A DNA stretch of 64,000 nt, from positions 1 to 64,000 of the forward strand of contig CAZDOO010000008.1 in NCBI GenBank assembly GCA_964507045.1, read 5' to 3'. This DNA comes from UBA8199 sp964507045. GTDB taxonomy: Bacteria; Verrucomicrobiota; Verrucomicrobiia; Limisphaerales; UBA8199. A model generated the notes under the pieces. The model did not search any database and was not told where the DNA came from. It was given only the letters and a program-made list of their open reading frames with translations. How positions within the stretch are numbered: the first letter of the stretch is position 1; each line of letters opens with the position of its first letter. A program made the translations under genes and the position numbers. Shown here one piece after another: positions 1 through 8,598 of the stretch.

Positions 1-2
1 GG

Positions 3-1496
3 TTGGTGTTCACCGACCACCATGAAAGTCACGCCGCCAGCGCATTCTTTCCCAGCCCCTACGATCGCGCTGCCATCCTGACTATTGACGGCGTGGGCGA
101 ATGGAGCACGGCCACGTTTGGCGTGGGCGAGGGTAACAAAGTGCGCCTGCTGCGCCAGTTGCAGTTTCCGCATTCGCTCGGCCTGCTTTATTCAGCTTTC
201 ACCTACTACTGCGGCTTCAGGGTCAATAGCGGCGAATACAAATTGATGGGTTTGGCGCCCTACGGGCAGCCCGTCTATCAGGACTTGATTCTCCAGCGTC
301 TGATTCGGCTCCAGCCCGACGGCAGCTTTTGGATGGACATGGAGTATTTCAATTACTGCCAGGGGTTGACGATGACCAATGACCGGTTTCACCAGCTTTT
401 CGGCGGACCGCCGCGCAGCCCGGAGTCCATGCTCGACCAGCGCCACATGGATCTCGCGGCGAGCATTCAGAAGGTAACCGAGGAGATCATGCTGCGCATG
501 GCTCGAGAAGTGCAGCGGCAGACGCAGATGAAGAACCTCGTGCTGGCTGGCGGGGTGGCGCTCAACTGCGTTGCTAACGGCCTGCTGCTGCGCGAGGGGC
601 CGTTCGAGAATATCTGGATTCAGCCGGCGGCGGGTGATGCGGGCGGCGCGCTGGGGGCGGCGACCTTTGTCTGGTACCATCTGATGGGCAAGCCGCGCCA
701 GGCCAATGGCCACGATTGCCAGAAAGGCAGCCTGCTGGGGCCGCGCTACGACAACGAGCAGATCGGGCAGTTCCTGGCGGAGACGGCGGCGCCGCACCAA
801 CGGTATCAGAACGAAAGCGAGCTGCTTGTGGCGGTCGCGCAAATGATGGCCGAGGGCAAGATTGTCGGCTGGTTCCAGGGGCGGATGGAATTCGGGCCGC
901 GGGCGCTGGGGGCGCGCAGCATCATCGGCGACGCGCGCAACGCCACCATGCAGGCCACGATGAACCTCAAGATCAAGTTCCGCGAGAGCTTCCGGCCCTT
1001 CGCGCCTTGCGTTCTGCAGGAGCGGGTGAGCGAGTACTTTGCCATGCGACCGGACCAGGAAAGCCCCTATATGCTGCTGGTCGCGCCGGTGCGGGAAGAA
1101 CATCGCGTGGCGCTCTCCGAGGCCGACCGGCAGAAGATGGCCGCGGCTCCGGACCTGCGTCAGCGCGTCAACGTCGTCCGCTCCACCGTGCCAGCCATCA
1201 CGCATGTGGATTACAGCGCGCGCGTGCAAACGGTGGACGAGAGGCGGCACGGGCGCTACTACCGCCTCATCAAGACCTTCGAGCAGTTGACCGGCTGCCC
1301 GGTGATCGTGAACACCAGCTTCAATGTGCGGGGTGAGCCGATCGTGTGCACGCCGCAAGAAGCCTATCGGTGCTTCCTGGCCACCGACATGGACGCCCTG
1401 GTGCTGGAGGACTTTGTGCTGCGCAAAGAGCAGATGAATCAGGCGGTGACCGCCGCTGAGCGTGAAAAGTACCTGGCGCAATTCGAGCTTGATTAA
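3..1496 (+). CDS. Carbamoyltransferase (NodU/CmcH/TobZ type), 5' end outside window
   Basis: This enzyme transfers a carbamoyl group from carbamoyl phosphate, via carbamoyl-adenylate, to a hydroxyl, probably on a sugar of a surface glycan. The visible fragment begins almost at the conserved histidine motif DHHESHAASAF (fragment residues 5-15), the metal-binding part of the Kae1-like domain. The C-terminal domain is intact, with GRMEFGPRALGARS around fragment residues 293-306 and NTSFNVRGEPIV near the end. Family members are usually about 570-610 residues, so roughly 90-100 N-terminal residues lie upstream and the apparent TTG start is not real. It is followed in the same direction by SxtJ-like and DUF5989 genes, a trio known from saxitoxin-type and exopolysaccharide loci. 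The family call is firm; the substrate is inferred from neighbours. Confidence 0.93.
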   Translation: MVFTDHHESHAASAFFPSPYDRAAILTIDGVGEWSTATFGVGEGNKVRLLRQLQFPHSLGLLYSAFTYYCGFRVNSGEYKLMGLAPYGQPVYQDLILQRLIRLQPDGSFWMDMEYFNYCQGLTMTNDRFHQLFGGPPRSPESMLDQRHMDLAASIQKVTEEIMLRMAREVQRQTQMKNLVLAGGVALNCVANGLLLREGPFENIWIQPAAGDAGGALGAATFVWYHLMGKPRQANGHDCQKGSLLGPRYDNEQIGQFLAETAAPHQRYQNESELLVAVAQMMAEGKIVGWFQGRMEFGPRALGARSIIGDARNATMQATMNLKIKFRESFRPFAPCVLQERVSEYFAMRPDQESPYMLLVAPVREEHRVALSEADRQKMAAAPDLRQRVNVVRSTVPAITHVDYSARVQTVDERRHGRYYRLIKTFEQLTGCPVIVNTSFNVRGEPIVCTPQEAYRCFLATDMDALVLEDFVLRKEQMNQAVTAAEREKYLAQFELD

Positions 1497-1540
1497 GCCG
1501 CGCTTACATGGCTGTTCTTGTTTCTAAGTGATCTAACCTC

Positions 1541-1957
1541 ATGACTTGGTCTGACATTCCCTTTAAGCCGGCCGCCAAGGCGTTGCGCCAGTTTGCCGCT
1601 GCTTGGCTTGTTTTCTTCCTGACCTTTGGCGCCTATCAATACTTGGTGCGTCGACATCCTTCGGTCGGATTGATCCTGATGGGGTTGGCCTTGGTGATCG
1701 GCCTGCTGGGACTGATCAAACCCGCCGCTGTGCGCTGGCTGTTTGTCGGCTGGATGGTAGTGGCGTTTCCCATCGGTTGGTTGATTTCCCTGCTAATGTT
1801 GCTGCTGGTGTTCTATGGCATCATCACTCCCGTGGCCTTGTTTTTCCGGCTGCGGGGCCGGGACCTGTTGCGGCGCAAATCCTCTCTGCCGGGTGCTACT
1901 TATTGGCTGCCCAAAGATATGCCACACGATGTGCGCAGCTATTTCCAACAGTACTAA
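1541..1957 (+). CDS. SxtJ-like small membrane protein
   Basis: A 138-residue protein with three or four hydrophobic segments (about residues 18-36, 43-60, 65-80 and 82-103) and a basic, soluble C-terminal tail. The order after a carbamoyltransferase and before a DUF5989 mini-protein, plus the overall pattern, match the SxtJ family. That family is found beside carbamoyltransferases and has no established biochemical role. It starts 44 bases after the carbamoyltransferase stop and is probably co-transcribed. I infer that it helps anchor or assist the carbamoyltransferase at the membrane. Nothing in the sequence shows catalysis. Confidence 0.8.
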   Translation: MTWSDIPFKPAAKALRQFAAAWLVFFLTFGAYQYLVRRHPSVGLILMGLALVIGLLGLIKPAAVRWLFVGWMVVAFPIGWLISLLMLLLVFYGIITPVALFFRLRGRDLLRRKSSLPGATYWLPKDMPHDVRSYFQQY

Positions 1958-1986
1958 CACCGACCCTGCCAGCAAGGACCAGGCGT

Positions 1987-2187
1987 ATGCAAGAGCAACA
2001 ACAAAATGACTTCGAGAAGGCCTCAGCCGAATCGCCCCACGGCGGGTTTCTCCGGGAGTTGTGGGGTTTTATGGCGCAGAATAAGAAGTGGTGGTTGCTG
2101 CCCATTTTGCTCTTGCTGCTGGTTTTTGGCCTGCTAGCCTTTGTTTCCGGCACCGGGCTGGCGCCGTTCATCTACACCCTGTTCTAG
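1987..2187 (+). CDS. DUF5989 family mini membrane protein
   Basis: A 66-residue protein starting at the ATG at 1987, not at the far upstream in-frame codon that would overlap the SxtJ-like gene. It has a polar N-terminus, the segment FLRELWGFMAQNKKWWLLP, one transmembrane helix (about residues 39-56) and the C-terminal signature APFIYTLF. The E-L-W, KKWWLLP and FIYTLF pattern is that of DUF5989 proteins, which are regularly found next to SxtJ and carbamoyltransferases. Function is unknown; a structural partner of the membrane carbamoylation unit is plausible but inferred. It begins 29 bases after the preceding stop. Confidence 0.8.
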   Translation: MQEQQQNDFEKASAESPHGGFLRELWGFMAQNKKWWLLPILLLLLVFGLLAFVSGTGLAPFIYTLF

Positions 2188-2255
2188 CGGGCCCGCGCGG
2201 AGGCGGGGGGAGTTCTAATCTCCGACGGGCCGGGAGACTTTGGTTTGTGAAATCA

Positions 2256-3134
2256 ATGATTAAATGTATCGGGTCACGGATGATTCGTCATGATGTGATT
2301 TGGAAATGCGTCAGGGCGACGCTGGTGAAAGGGGGCCGCTATTTGGAGGAACAGCGGCGCCAGTACCAGGAAGATCGGCGGATGCTTCCAGAGCAGGTGG
2401 TTACGGATGCGGTCATAGGGAAAGTATGCCCTGACTTGAGGGTGCGGCATGGCGTTTTTCAAGGCATGAAGTATCCGCACATTAAATCCGTGAGCAGCGC
2501 GCTCTTTCCCAAGCTGCTGGGCAGTTATGAGCGTGAACTTCACCCGGTGCTGACCAGAATCTGTTCGCAGGGCTACCGGGAGATTGTCAACATCGGGTGC
2601 GCCGAGGGTTACTATGCGGTCGGCTTGGCGATGCGCATCCCGGGCGCGAAGGTGTATGCTTTTGACACCAACCCGGAAGCGATCACGCTTTGCCGGGAGA
2701 TGGCGGTGCTGAATGGGGTAAGTGAGCGGGTGATCACAGGCGCATTTTGTGACGCGAAGGTGCTCCAAGGCATCCCGTTCGCAGGCAGAGCATTGGTGGT
2801 GTGCGATTGTGAAGGGTATGAGAAGAAGCTTTTTAACACGGAGACCGTTAAATTCCTGGCGCCCCACGATGTGCTGGTCGAGGTGCATGACGGCGTGGAT
2901 ATCACTATTTCAACCTGTCTTAAGAGTCTCTTTGAACCAACGCACCGGATCGAACAGATTGCGAGCTTAGATGACATTAAGAAGGCGCAAACCTACCTCT
3001 ACCCGGAGCTTGAACCGTATGACTTGGCCACAAGGAAGACGCTTGTGGGGGAGCGACGTCCCCACATAATGGAATGGTTGTTTATCCAGTCGCTAAGGCC
3101 TCAGACAGATTCAGGCATCGCCGCCAAGCGCTGA
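2256..3134 (+). CDS. FkbM-like SAM-dependent methyltransferase
   Basis: Predicted class I methyltransferase of 292 residues. The SAM-binding motif I is VNIGCAEGYYAVGLA (residues about 111-125), followed by an acidic strand-2 end in AFDTNPEA. The motif CDCEGYEKKLF (from residue 183) resembles the D-x-E-G-x-E signature of the FkbM family, whose members O-methylate sugars or polyketides. The reading frame is open further upstream, but that part overlaps the DUF5989 gene and reads as a shadow. I chose the ATG at 2256; the in-frame ATG at 2280 is an alternative, and neither has a strong Shine-Dalgarno. The location in a glycan locus suggests O-methylation of a sugar residue; substrate unknown. Confidence 0.75.
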   Translation: MIKCIGSRMIRHDVIWKCVRATLVKGGRYLEEQRRQYQEDRRMLPEQVVTDAVIGKVCPDLRVRHGVFQGMKYPHIKSVSSALFPKLLGSYERELHPVLTRICSQGYREIVNIGCAEGYYAVGLAMRIPGAKVYAFDTNPEAITLCREMAVLNGVSERVITGAFCDAKVLQGIPFAGRALVVCDCEGYEKKLFNTETVKFLAPHDVLVEVHDGVDITISTCLKSLFEPTHRIEQIASLDDIKKAQTYLYPELEPYDLATRKTLVGERRPHIMEWLFIQSLRPQTDSGIAAKR

Positions 3135-3485
3135 GCTTGGCACTGTCGTTGGTTGACCTTGTGCGGTTGCAGCAGGCTGAATCAAGCAGGTGAAGGCGGC
3201 GAGGGTATTCGCTGGTCTAAGCGAAGGTCTTGACCCGACTGCCGGGGGGGCCGATTCTGCATGTTGGCAGAATGCTCCCGGCTTCAATTTGCGCCGCTCG
3301 GCGCGTTCTTCAAGGCACAGGCGTCCCCATTCGAAACTGCTTGCTACAACTTGATGTGCGATGTCGGCTGAAGACAGCCGCCGCTTGAATGCCGGGGGCG
3401 GCGTCAAGATGTCGACCGCATTTCGCCTGGTCCGAAAAAGCTGTTGCTGCCGCCGATACCCGTCACTTAAGCTGCACCTCCCAAA
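3135..3485. other. Intergenic stretch without supported gene
   Basis: These 351 bases separate the methyltransferase from the fused isomerase/dehydrogenase gene. A 98-codon minus-strand reading frame covers part of it, but the translation is low-complexity, lacks recognisable motifs and has no ribosome binding site. I see no convincing promoter, terminator or repeat. A decayed gene remnant cannot be excluded. Confidence 0.5.
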
Positions 3486-5576
3486 ATGAATACGGATGTG
3501 TCACAAGTCAGAAGTCGAATCGGCTGCTCGAGCATCAGTTTTCGTCATCTCCCCCTGCGGGAAGCGATGGATAGCATCCAGCGGCTTGGATTTGGGTCGC
3601 TGGATATTGGTGTACTGCCGGGATTTTGCCCTCACATTGACCTTCGGCGGTGGGCGGAACAGGATACCCAAGCCTTGGCCGCGAGCCTTGCGGAACGGAA
3701 CCTGCGCCTGTCTTCGTTGAACGTAAACGTCACGGGTTTGGCCTTCCGCCATGAGGGGGAGAGCTTGGAGTTTCTGGAGACCACGGTGAGAATTGCCGCG
3801 CGGTTGGGCGCTCGTACCATAACCCTCCCGGTGCCACCGGCTTGTGCGGAAGACAAATGGCTGGCGGTGGCACAAACCCTGGCGCAACAGGTTCGCCACC
3901 TGGCTGAAATCGGACATCAACTAGGTCTGCGAGTTTCGCTGGAGGCTCCGCATACTGGCACTCTCGCTCCTGACTACAAACAGTCCGCCCGGCTTTTTGC
4001 CCTGATCAATGATGCTCGGATTGGGTGCACATTTGACACAAGTCATGCCCAACTCAATGATCCGCGACCACTGATGGAAGGCCTCCGCGCTGTTGGTGCT
4101 GAGATCCTTCATGTGCATCTGCGGGACGTCGATGTTGGAAGCTATGCGGTTACGCCCGGCAAGGGGGTGTGTGACTTCGTCCCGCTGTTTCAGGCATTGG
4201 TGGAGCGTGGTTACCCAGGCGACTTCAATCTCGAACTGGAGTGTAGCCCGGCGGAAGCCGAGGCGGAGGTCCGCTATGCCCGGGAGTACCTGGAGACGAT
4301 CCTGGCAGGAAAACCGTTGCCGCCGGAATATGCGGCGGCGCGCGGCTCAAAGCAGCGGTTTATGAGGCGCCTGCACAAGATTCGCCGCCATCCGAAAGCG
4401 TATATTACCTCGAGGTCCTGGTATCGCCTGCTCCAGCCGATGGTCCGCCCGTTGATGAGAACGGCGCGTGCCTTGCTCCCGACGAACTACTACCGTTACG
4501 AGTCGGTGTGGCGCAAACGGCAACTAGCCGGCAAGAATCTCTTTGTAAAGCTTGAGCGCCCTTCCGCCCGGCTCGCTGCGGGAGGCCAGGCTAAACGCGT
4601 GGCCATTTTGGGATGCGGGACCATTGGCCACAACATGCACGGCCCTATCTTTGCGAATCGGTCGGAGGTGCAAATCGTTGGGGTGTGCGACAGCAAGGAG
4701 GATCTTGCAGCGGCGTCTGGCCGTGCGCTGGGTTGCCCGGCATTTACGGATCTTGCGGAGTTGGTTTGCCGGACCAAGCCAGACCTGGTGGCGAATTGCA
4801 CGACCGAGGCGGCCCACAGCGTGAGCAGCTTGTACCTGATGGATCATGGGGTGGACGTATTTTGCGAGAAGATTATGGCGGAAAGCCTGGCGAGCGGGGA
4901 GTTGATGGTGCGGCGGGCGGCCGAGCGGGGTCGGGTGCTTGCCGTGAATTTTAACTGGCGTTTCCAACCCGGGATATTGAAAATTCGGCAGATTAAGGAA
5001 GCTGGAACCTTAGGCGAGTTGTGTTTGCTCCGCTTTGTCTGTCACGCGCACTTGTGGCACCACGTGCTGGACTTGGTGAACTTTCTGGGGGGCAAAACGG
5101 TCAACATTGCCTCGCAGAGCCGCCTGGATCCGTTGTTCGAGGATCGGCGCCCGTGGCGTCGTTTTGCCGATCAGTTACTTTATCTTCCGGGGGTTTACGC
5201 CAATGCCTTGCTGGAGACCTCCGAGGGGGTTGGGGCGACCATCACTTGCAGCAACTTGTGGTCACCTGCGGGTTACCTGTTAAATCTGGACGCTGTATTT
5301 CGCCGTGGAGTGGTCAGCCTTTCGGGGGTCAATCCGTATGATGTGTTGGGGACTCTTTCTTGCGATCAAGAGCACATAGACCTTCGTTTGGACAGGCATA
5401 CGCGCAAGAACTGTCCCGACTATTCGACCATCTTTGAACGCTCGGTCCGGGCATTCTTCGATGCTTACCTGCAGGCACAACGCCCTCCAACCACCGGCGA
5501 AGACGGCCTCTTTGCCATGCGCATGGAGCACGCCGTAGTGGAGTCGGCCAAGACCGGTCGAACTATCCGCTTGTAA
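3486..5576 (+). CDS. Fusion: TIM-barrel sugar isomerase/epimerase + Gfo/Idh/MocA dehydrogenase
   Basis: A 696-residue two-domain enzyme. Residues about 10-275 form an AP-endonuclease-2-like TIM barrel with the usual metal-ligand strands: SLEAPH, FDTSHAQL, HVHLRDVDV and LELECS. A basic linker of about 90 residues follows. A Gfo/Idh/MocA oxidoreductase occupies about 370-696, with nucleotide-binding GCGTIG (G376-x-G378) and a catalytic-loop variant CEKIMAE (K462) in which the normally conserved proline of E-K-P is isoleucine. Such a fusion could oxidise and isomerise one sugar intermediate by channelling. The position inside a polysaccharide locus suggests production of an unusual activated sugar or cyclitol. 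The reaction is inferred. The ATG at 3486 has no strong ribosome binding site. Confidence 0.82.
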   Translation: MNTDVSQVRSRIGCSSISFRHLPLREAMDSIQRLGFGSLDIGVLPGFCPHIDLRRWAEQDTQALAASLAERNLRLSSLNVNVTGLAFRHEGESLEFLETTVRIAARLGARTITLPVPPACAEDKWLAVAQTLAQQVRHLAEIGHQLGLRVSLEAPHTGTLAPDYKQSARLFALINDARIGCTFDTSHAQLNDPRPLMEGLRAVGAEILHVHLRDVDVGSYAVTPGKGVCDFVPLFQALVERGYPGDFNLELECSPAEAEAEVRYAREYLETILAGKPLPPEYAAARGSKQRFMRRLHKIRRHPKAYITSRSWYRLLQPMVRPLMRTARALLPTNYYRYESVWRKRQLAGKNLFVKLERPSARLAAGGQAKRVAILGCGTIGHNMHGPIFANRSEVQIVGVCDSKEDLAAASGRALGCPAFTDLAELVCRTKPDLVANCTTEAAHSVSSLYLMDHGVDVFCEKIMAESLASGELMVRRAAERGRVLAVNFNWRFQPGILKIRQIKEAGTLGELCLLRFVCHAHLWHHVLDLVNFLGGKTVNIASQSRLDPLFEDRRPWRRFADQLLYLPGVYANALLETSEGVGATITCSNLWSPAGYLLNLDAVFRRGVVSLSGVNPYDVLGTLSCDQEHIDLRLDRHTRKNCPDYSTIFERSVRAFFDAYLQAQRPPTTGEDGLFAMRMEHAVVESAKTGRTIRL

Positions 5577-5918
5577 CAGGCTGCCGCAGCACCGGTTCCG
5601 TGCCGCAGAGCAACCCCTGTCCTCCGGGCTGGGTGAGAAAAGTGGCGATGCCGGAAATGATTATTCGTTTGGCACTAGCCGGTGTCACCATACCTTCCCC
5701 AATTGGTGTCGCGTCAGGAGGGTCAATTCTGTGGTGGGGGTGGCGCGGCACGGCGGGGTTCGGAGTTTGGGCGGGGAAGAACAAGGCCGAAGGTGGATGC
5801 AGGGCCACCGGTCGCGGCCCGGAGGCAAGACCTCGTTCTCTGGGGGAGGCAGGTTCACAGATGGGATTCGTTGTTGGGGAGACTCCCCTGCGAGTTGGAG
5901 CAGCCGAACTTCCGGGCA
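5577..5918. other. Intergenic stretch between convergent genes
   Basis: These 342 bases lie between the stops of the fusion gene (plus) and the glycosyltransferase (minus). Short overlapping frames exist in three phases but none has a family motif. An imperfect hairpin just after 5577 (GCAC-C-GG facing CCGTGC) might act as a terminator, but no T-run follows it. Nothing else is evident. Confidence 0.45.
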
Positions 5919-6893
5919 TCACTTTGAGCCCCGGAGCATCTGGTAGAGTGTGGATGCAGCTTTGACGAAGGGTACCCTCAGCAATCGCGCGGCGGCCTGG
6001 AACATCGCGTATCGGGTGCTGGGAGGGGTTGACCTCAGCAACAGGCCCACGTTATAGCGCAGGATGCGCGCTGGCAGGCGCGCCCCATACTTGAGGAGGT
6101 AATCGACGGACATGGGCGACTGTTGCAGCAAGGTGGTGCGGTCGAAGCTCCCCGCGCCGCCTGACTCGCGGAGCATGCGTAATATCCGCTTTTGCTGCAC
6201 GAAGACCAGTGGCCGCAACCGCCCGCTCAGGTCCATTTGCGTGCATCCGCGCTCCGGACTGGTATGCCCGCGGTTGTAGGCCACGATCACACTCGTTTGC
6301 GCACCCCCGTGGCGGGCGATCAGGTTCGACCACATCTCCCAATCGCCGCAGAATTGTGAGGATTCCCGGAAGCCGCCCAGGGCGCGGGCATCCGCCACGC
6401 GGAACAAATGTCCCGGGAACGGAAACGGAGTAGTGATGAGCGTGTCTGCCAGTTCCACCTGGCGCCAGGGAACCGTCATGGGAGGACGCGCGTCGGCGAC
6501 GGTTTCCCCGTGTTCATTAACCAGCCGAGTCTGACCAAAATACAATCCGCACTCGGGGGCTTGCTGGTTCAGAGCCAGCAGCGCCTCAACAAAGTCTGGG
6601 GCCAGGAAATCGTCATCGTGGAGGATGGAAATCCACGGGGTCTCGCAGTAATCCAAGCAGGCATTCCAGTTGCCGAAGAGACCGCGTCGCCGGGGATTCC
6701 GGACGTAGGTGATCCGTGAGCCAAACTCCTGCCGGACGGTGGTCTCCAGGCTAGGATCCGGCCCGCAGTCCTCGACGACGATGACGCGGACTGGCGTAGT
6801 CTGGTTCAGAGCGCTGGTGATGGCCTCCTTCAAATACTTGCGGCGATTGAAGACCGTGATCGCGATGGTGATTTGTGCGGCGGAGAGGTTCAT
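5919..6893 (-). CDS. Glycosyltransferase family 2 (GT-A fold)
   Basis: A 324-residue inverting-type GT2 enzyme. The N-terminal Rossmann-like strand is ITIAITVFNRRKYLKEAI, followed by VIVVEDCGPD, and the nucleotide-sugar/metal motif is ILHDDDF (DxD-like, about residues 95-101). The segment GDWEMW resembles the acceptor-binding region of GT2 proteins. It is encoded directly downstream of a flippase: its ATG overlaps the flippase stop by a few bases (6890-6893), so the two are translationally coupled. It probably adds one sugar to a lipid-linked repeat unit on the cytoplasmic face. Donor and acceptor are unknown. Confidence 0.9.
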   Translation of the reverse strand: MNLSAAQITIAITVFNRRKYLKEAITSALNQTTPVRVIVVEDCGPDPSLETTVRQEFGSRITYVRNPRRRGLFGNWNACLDYCETPWISILHDDDFLAPDFVEALLALNQQAPECGLYFGQTRLVNEHGETVADARPPMTVPWRQVELADTLITTPFPFPGHLFRVADARALGGFRESSQFCGDWEMWSNLIARHGGAQTSVIVAYNRGHTSPERGCTQMDLSGRLRPLVFVQQKRILRMLRESGGAGSFDRTTLLQQSPMSVDYLLKYGARLPARILRYNVGLLLRSTPPSTRYAMFQAAARLLRVPFVKAASTLYQMLRGSK

Positions 6894-8293
6894 TTACGCT
6901 TAAGTTGTCCCGCAAGAGCTGCCCGGAGGAATTTCCGGAGGCTCAACGACTGGCCCTGGAATCCGCGCCTCACGGTGTACCAACTGCTCCAGGTAGATTC
7001 GGCCAGCAGCGGCGCCGTCAACATGCCCCAGAATCCAAAGGCCCAGGTCATGATGAAGCTCAGGACGAGCATCCAAAGGCCGGTGAAGATGGCGACTTTG
7101 AAGAAAGGCACGACGTTTTCAGTATAGGCCAAAGAGCCGAATTGCACGTAGAGAAGCTGCTGGGTCAGATATAGGAAGTAGAAAATCAAAGCCGGGGTTG
7201 CTAGCAAGCGGGTTTGCGTTCCCTTCCACGCTAGCAGGGGATTGCCGGCCAGAACAACAAGAGCTGCCAGCACGATGAATGTTGCCAGGGTGAACGCCAG
7301 CCGTCGGGCAAAGAGGACCGACATCTCGTCCAGACGCCCCTGCGTCCGAAGCATTGCCAATTGCGGCCATTTTACCGCCAGCCATAGCGCGGCAAAGCTC
7401 ATCAGGAAGGTGCCAATCTGTGCCGTCACACCGAAGCTCGCGGTAATCTTGCTTTCCAGAAAATGGCTGCTGATCAAGATGGTGCCATTGCCCAGAAGAA
7501 AGGTGCCGACGGAGATCATGCCGAGCTTGGAGGCATTGGGCCACAGGCGTTTCAAAATGTCCCGGTCCGGCCTTGGGCTGCTGGCCGGAACTCTGGGCAC
7601 CGCGGTGTAATAAACGTGCCGACAATACTGGCGCAAAATCACCCCGCGGAGGGCGGTAGCTACGACCACCGCCAGCAGGCCCCATCCGCCCACGAGCAAC
7701 GCGGCTGCGGAGGCCACATAAGCCAAGCCGCTCCACGTGTAGGCCACCTGAAGTTCCCGCACGCGGCCGATCCCTTGGCACGCCAGCATCCACCAGCCGG
7801 TGCCCAAGTTATATCCTATCGCCAAGAGATAGCAGCCCCAGGCGATCCAAGCCAATCGCGGCTCCGTCACCGTGGTCGTGGGCTTGATCAGCACCACGCT
7901 TCCGACCACCGCCAATACCAGAGTCGCCCCCACCGCCAAACGCCAGTAGAAGAAATGCACCGTCGTGGTCAGTTGTCGAATCCTGGGCACGTTTGGCTCT
8001 CGGCTCTGGGGCGGCGGGCGCAGTCCCTCTGCGTCGAAATCTTCAGCCCCCGCCCACAGGAAGCTATAGACGCGGGAGATGGCCGGACCGAAGCCGAAAT
8101 CCGCGAGGTTGGCAAAGCCGCCCAGCGCCAGGAAAACATACCAGAGGGCGAGCTCGGAGCTGGGCATTCGGCTGAGGAGCAGCGGGAGGAGGAGCAGGTT
8201 GGCGCCGACGCGGACCCCAGTGGCGAACACTCCAAAAAAAACTGCCGACTGGCGCAGGCGTTGCCAGTGGGCTTTTATGCTGGGGAACTGCAT
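6890..8293 (-). CDS. Polysaccharide flippase (MATE/MVF superfamily, Wzx-like)
   Basis: A 467-residue integral membrane protein with about 12 predicted hydrophobic helices, an N-terminal amphipathic start and the layout of oligosaccharide flippases. Such proteins move lipid-linked oligosaccharides from the cytoplasmic to the periplasmic leaflet. It is followed with a 4-base overlap by a GT2 gene. A 7-bp inverted repeat (TTAATGG...CCATTAA) lies immediately before its start codon and overlaps a good minus-10 match (TAGAAT on the minus strand). The family is assigned from topology and context rather than a short motif, so Wzx-like is a functional inference. Confidence 0.85.
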   Translation of the reverse strand: MQFPSIKAHWQRLRQSAVFFGVFATGVRVGANLLLLPLLLSRMPSSELALWYVFLALGGFANLADFGFGPAISRVYSFLWAGAEDFDAEGLRPPPQSREPNVPRIRQLTTTVHFFYWRLAVGATLVLAVVGSVVLIKPTTTVTEPRLAWIAWGCYLLAIGYNLGTGWWMLACQGIGRVRELQVAYTWSGLAYVASAAALLVGGWGLLAVVVATALRGVILRQYCRHVYYTAVPRVPASSPRPDRDILKRLWPNASKLGMISVGTFLLGNGTILISSHFLESKITASFGVTAQIGTFLMSFAALWLAVKWPQLAMLRTQGRLDEMSVLFARRLAFTLATFIVLAALVVLAGNPLLAWKGTQTRLLATPALIFYFLYLTQQLLYVQFGSLAYTENVVPFFKVAIFTGLWMLVLSFIMTWAFGFWGMLTAPLLAESTWSSWYTVRRGFQGQSLSLRKFLRAALAGQLKRK

Positions 8294-8318
8294 TTAATGG
8301 CGGGGATTCTACCATTAA
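8294..8318 (-). promoter_or_regulatory. Candidate operator/-10 region of the flippase gene
   Basis: TTAATGG (8294-8300) and CCATTAA (8312-8318) are perfect inverted repeats separated by 11 bases. They enclose the minus-strand hexamer TAGAAT (8306-8311), which matches the sigma-70 minus-10 consensus in five of six positions. The repeat abuts the ATG, so the transcript leader would be very short. Binding by a repressor is inference only. Confidence 0.35.
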
Positions 8319-8598
8319 TTCAACTGGCTCTGCAATCCGGAGCTAGCGGTTTTCTTTCTGACGTTCTCGACTGGCACAGTCTCTTCCACACAACCCTGCC
8401 GACAGCTCGGGGACCATCTCCCGATGAAGGACGAGCCGCGACAGCGGATCACGCGTGGAGAGTGGCGAGACGATGCGCTCCTTGACGCCCTTGGGGGCCG
8501 GATTACAATAGATGTCGCACGTTGGACTGGGCGCTCGCTTCGCATGCCGTGCCTGGTGCCAATGGCTGATTTTCTTTGGGCGCTGGACGACCTGGCGC
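8319..8598. other. Divergent intergenic region between flippase and second glycosyltransferase
   Basis: About 300 bases with no supported gene. Reading frames here are upstream extensions of the plus-strand glycosyltransferase or antisense shadows. It contains a good plus-strand promoter candidate (8482-8509, listed separately). No repeat or terminator seen. Confidence 0.5.
8482..8509 (+). promoter_or_regulatory. Sigma-70-like promoter for the GT2 gene
   Basis: TTGACG (8482-8487) and TACAAT (8504-8509) each match consensus in five of six positions with a 16-base spacer. Transcription would begin near 8516, giving a leader of roughly 80 bases before the ATG at 8599. Confidence 0.55.

Noticed and set aside
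3111..3407. 98-codon minus-strand gene
   Set aside because: No ribosome binding site, overlaps the methyltransferase end, no recognisable domain.
5600..5965. 121-codon plus-strand gene between convergent genes
   Set aside because: Three frames are open together, translation is Gly/Arg/Pro-rich, and it overlaps the glycosyltransferase stop.
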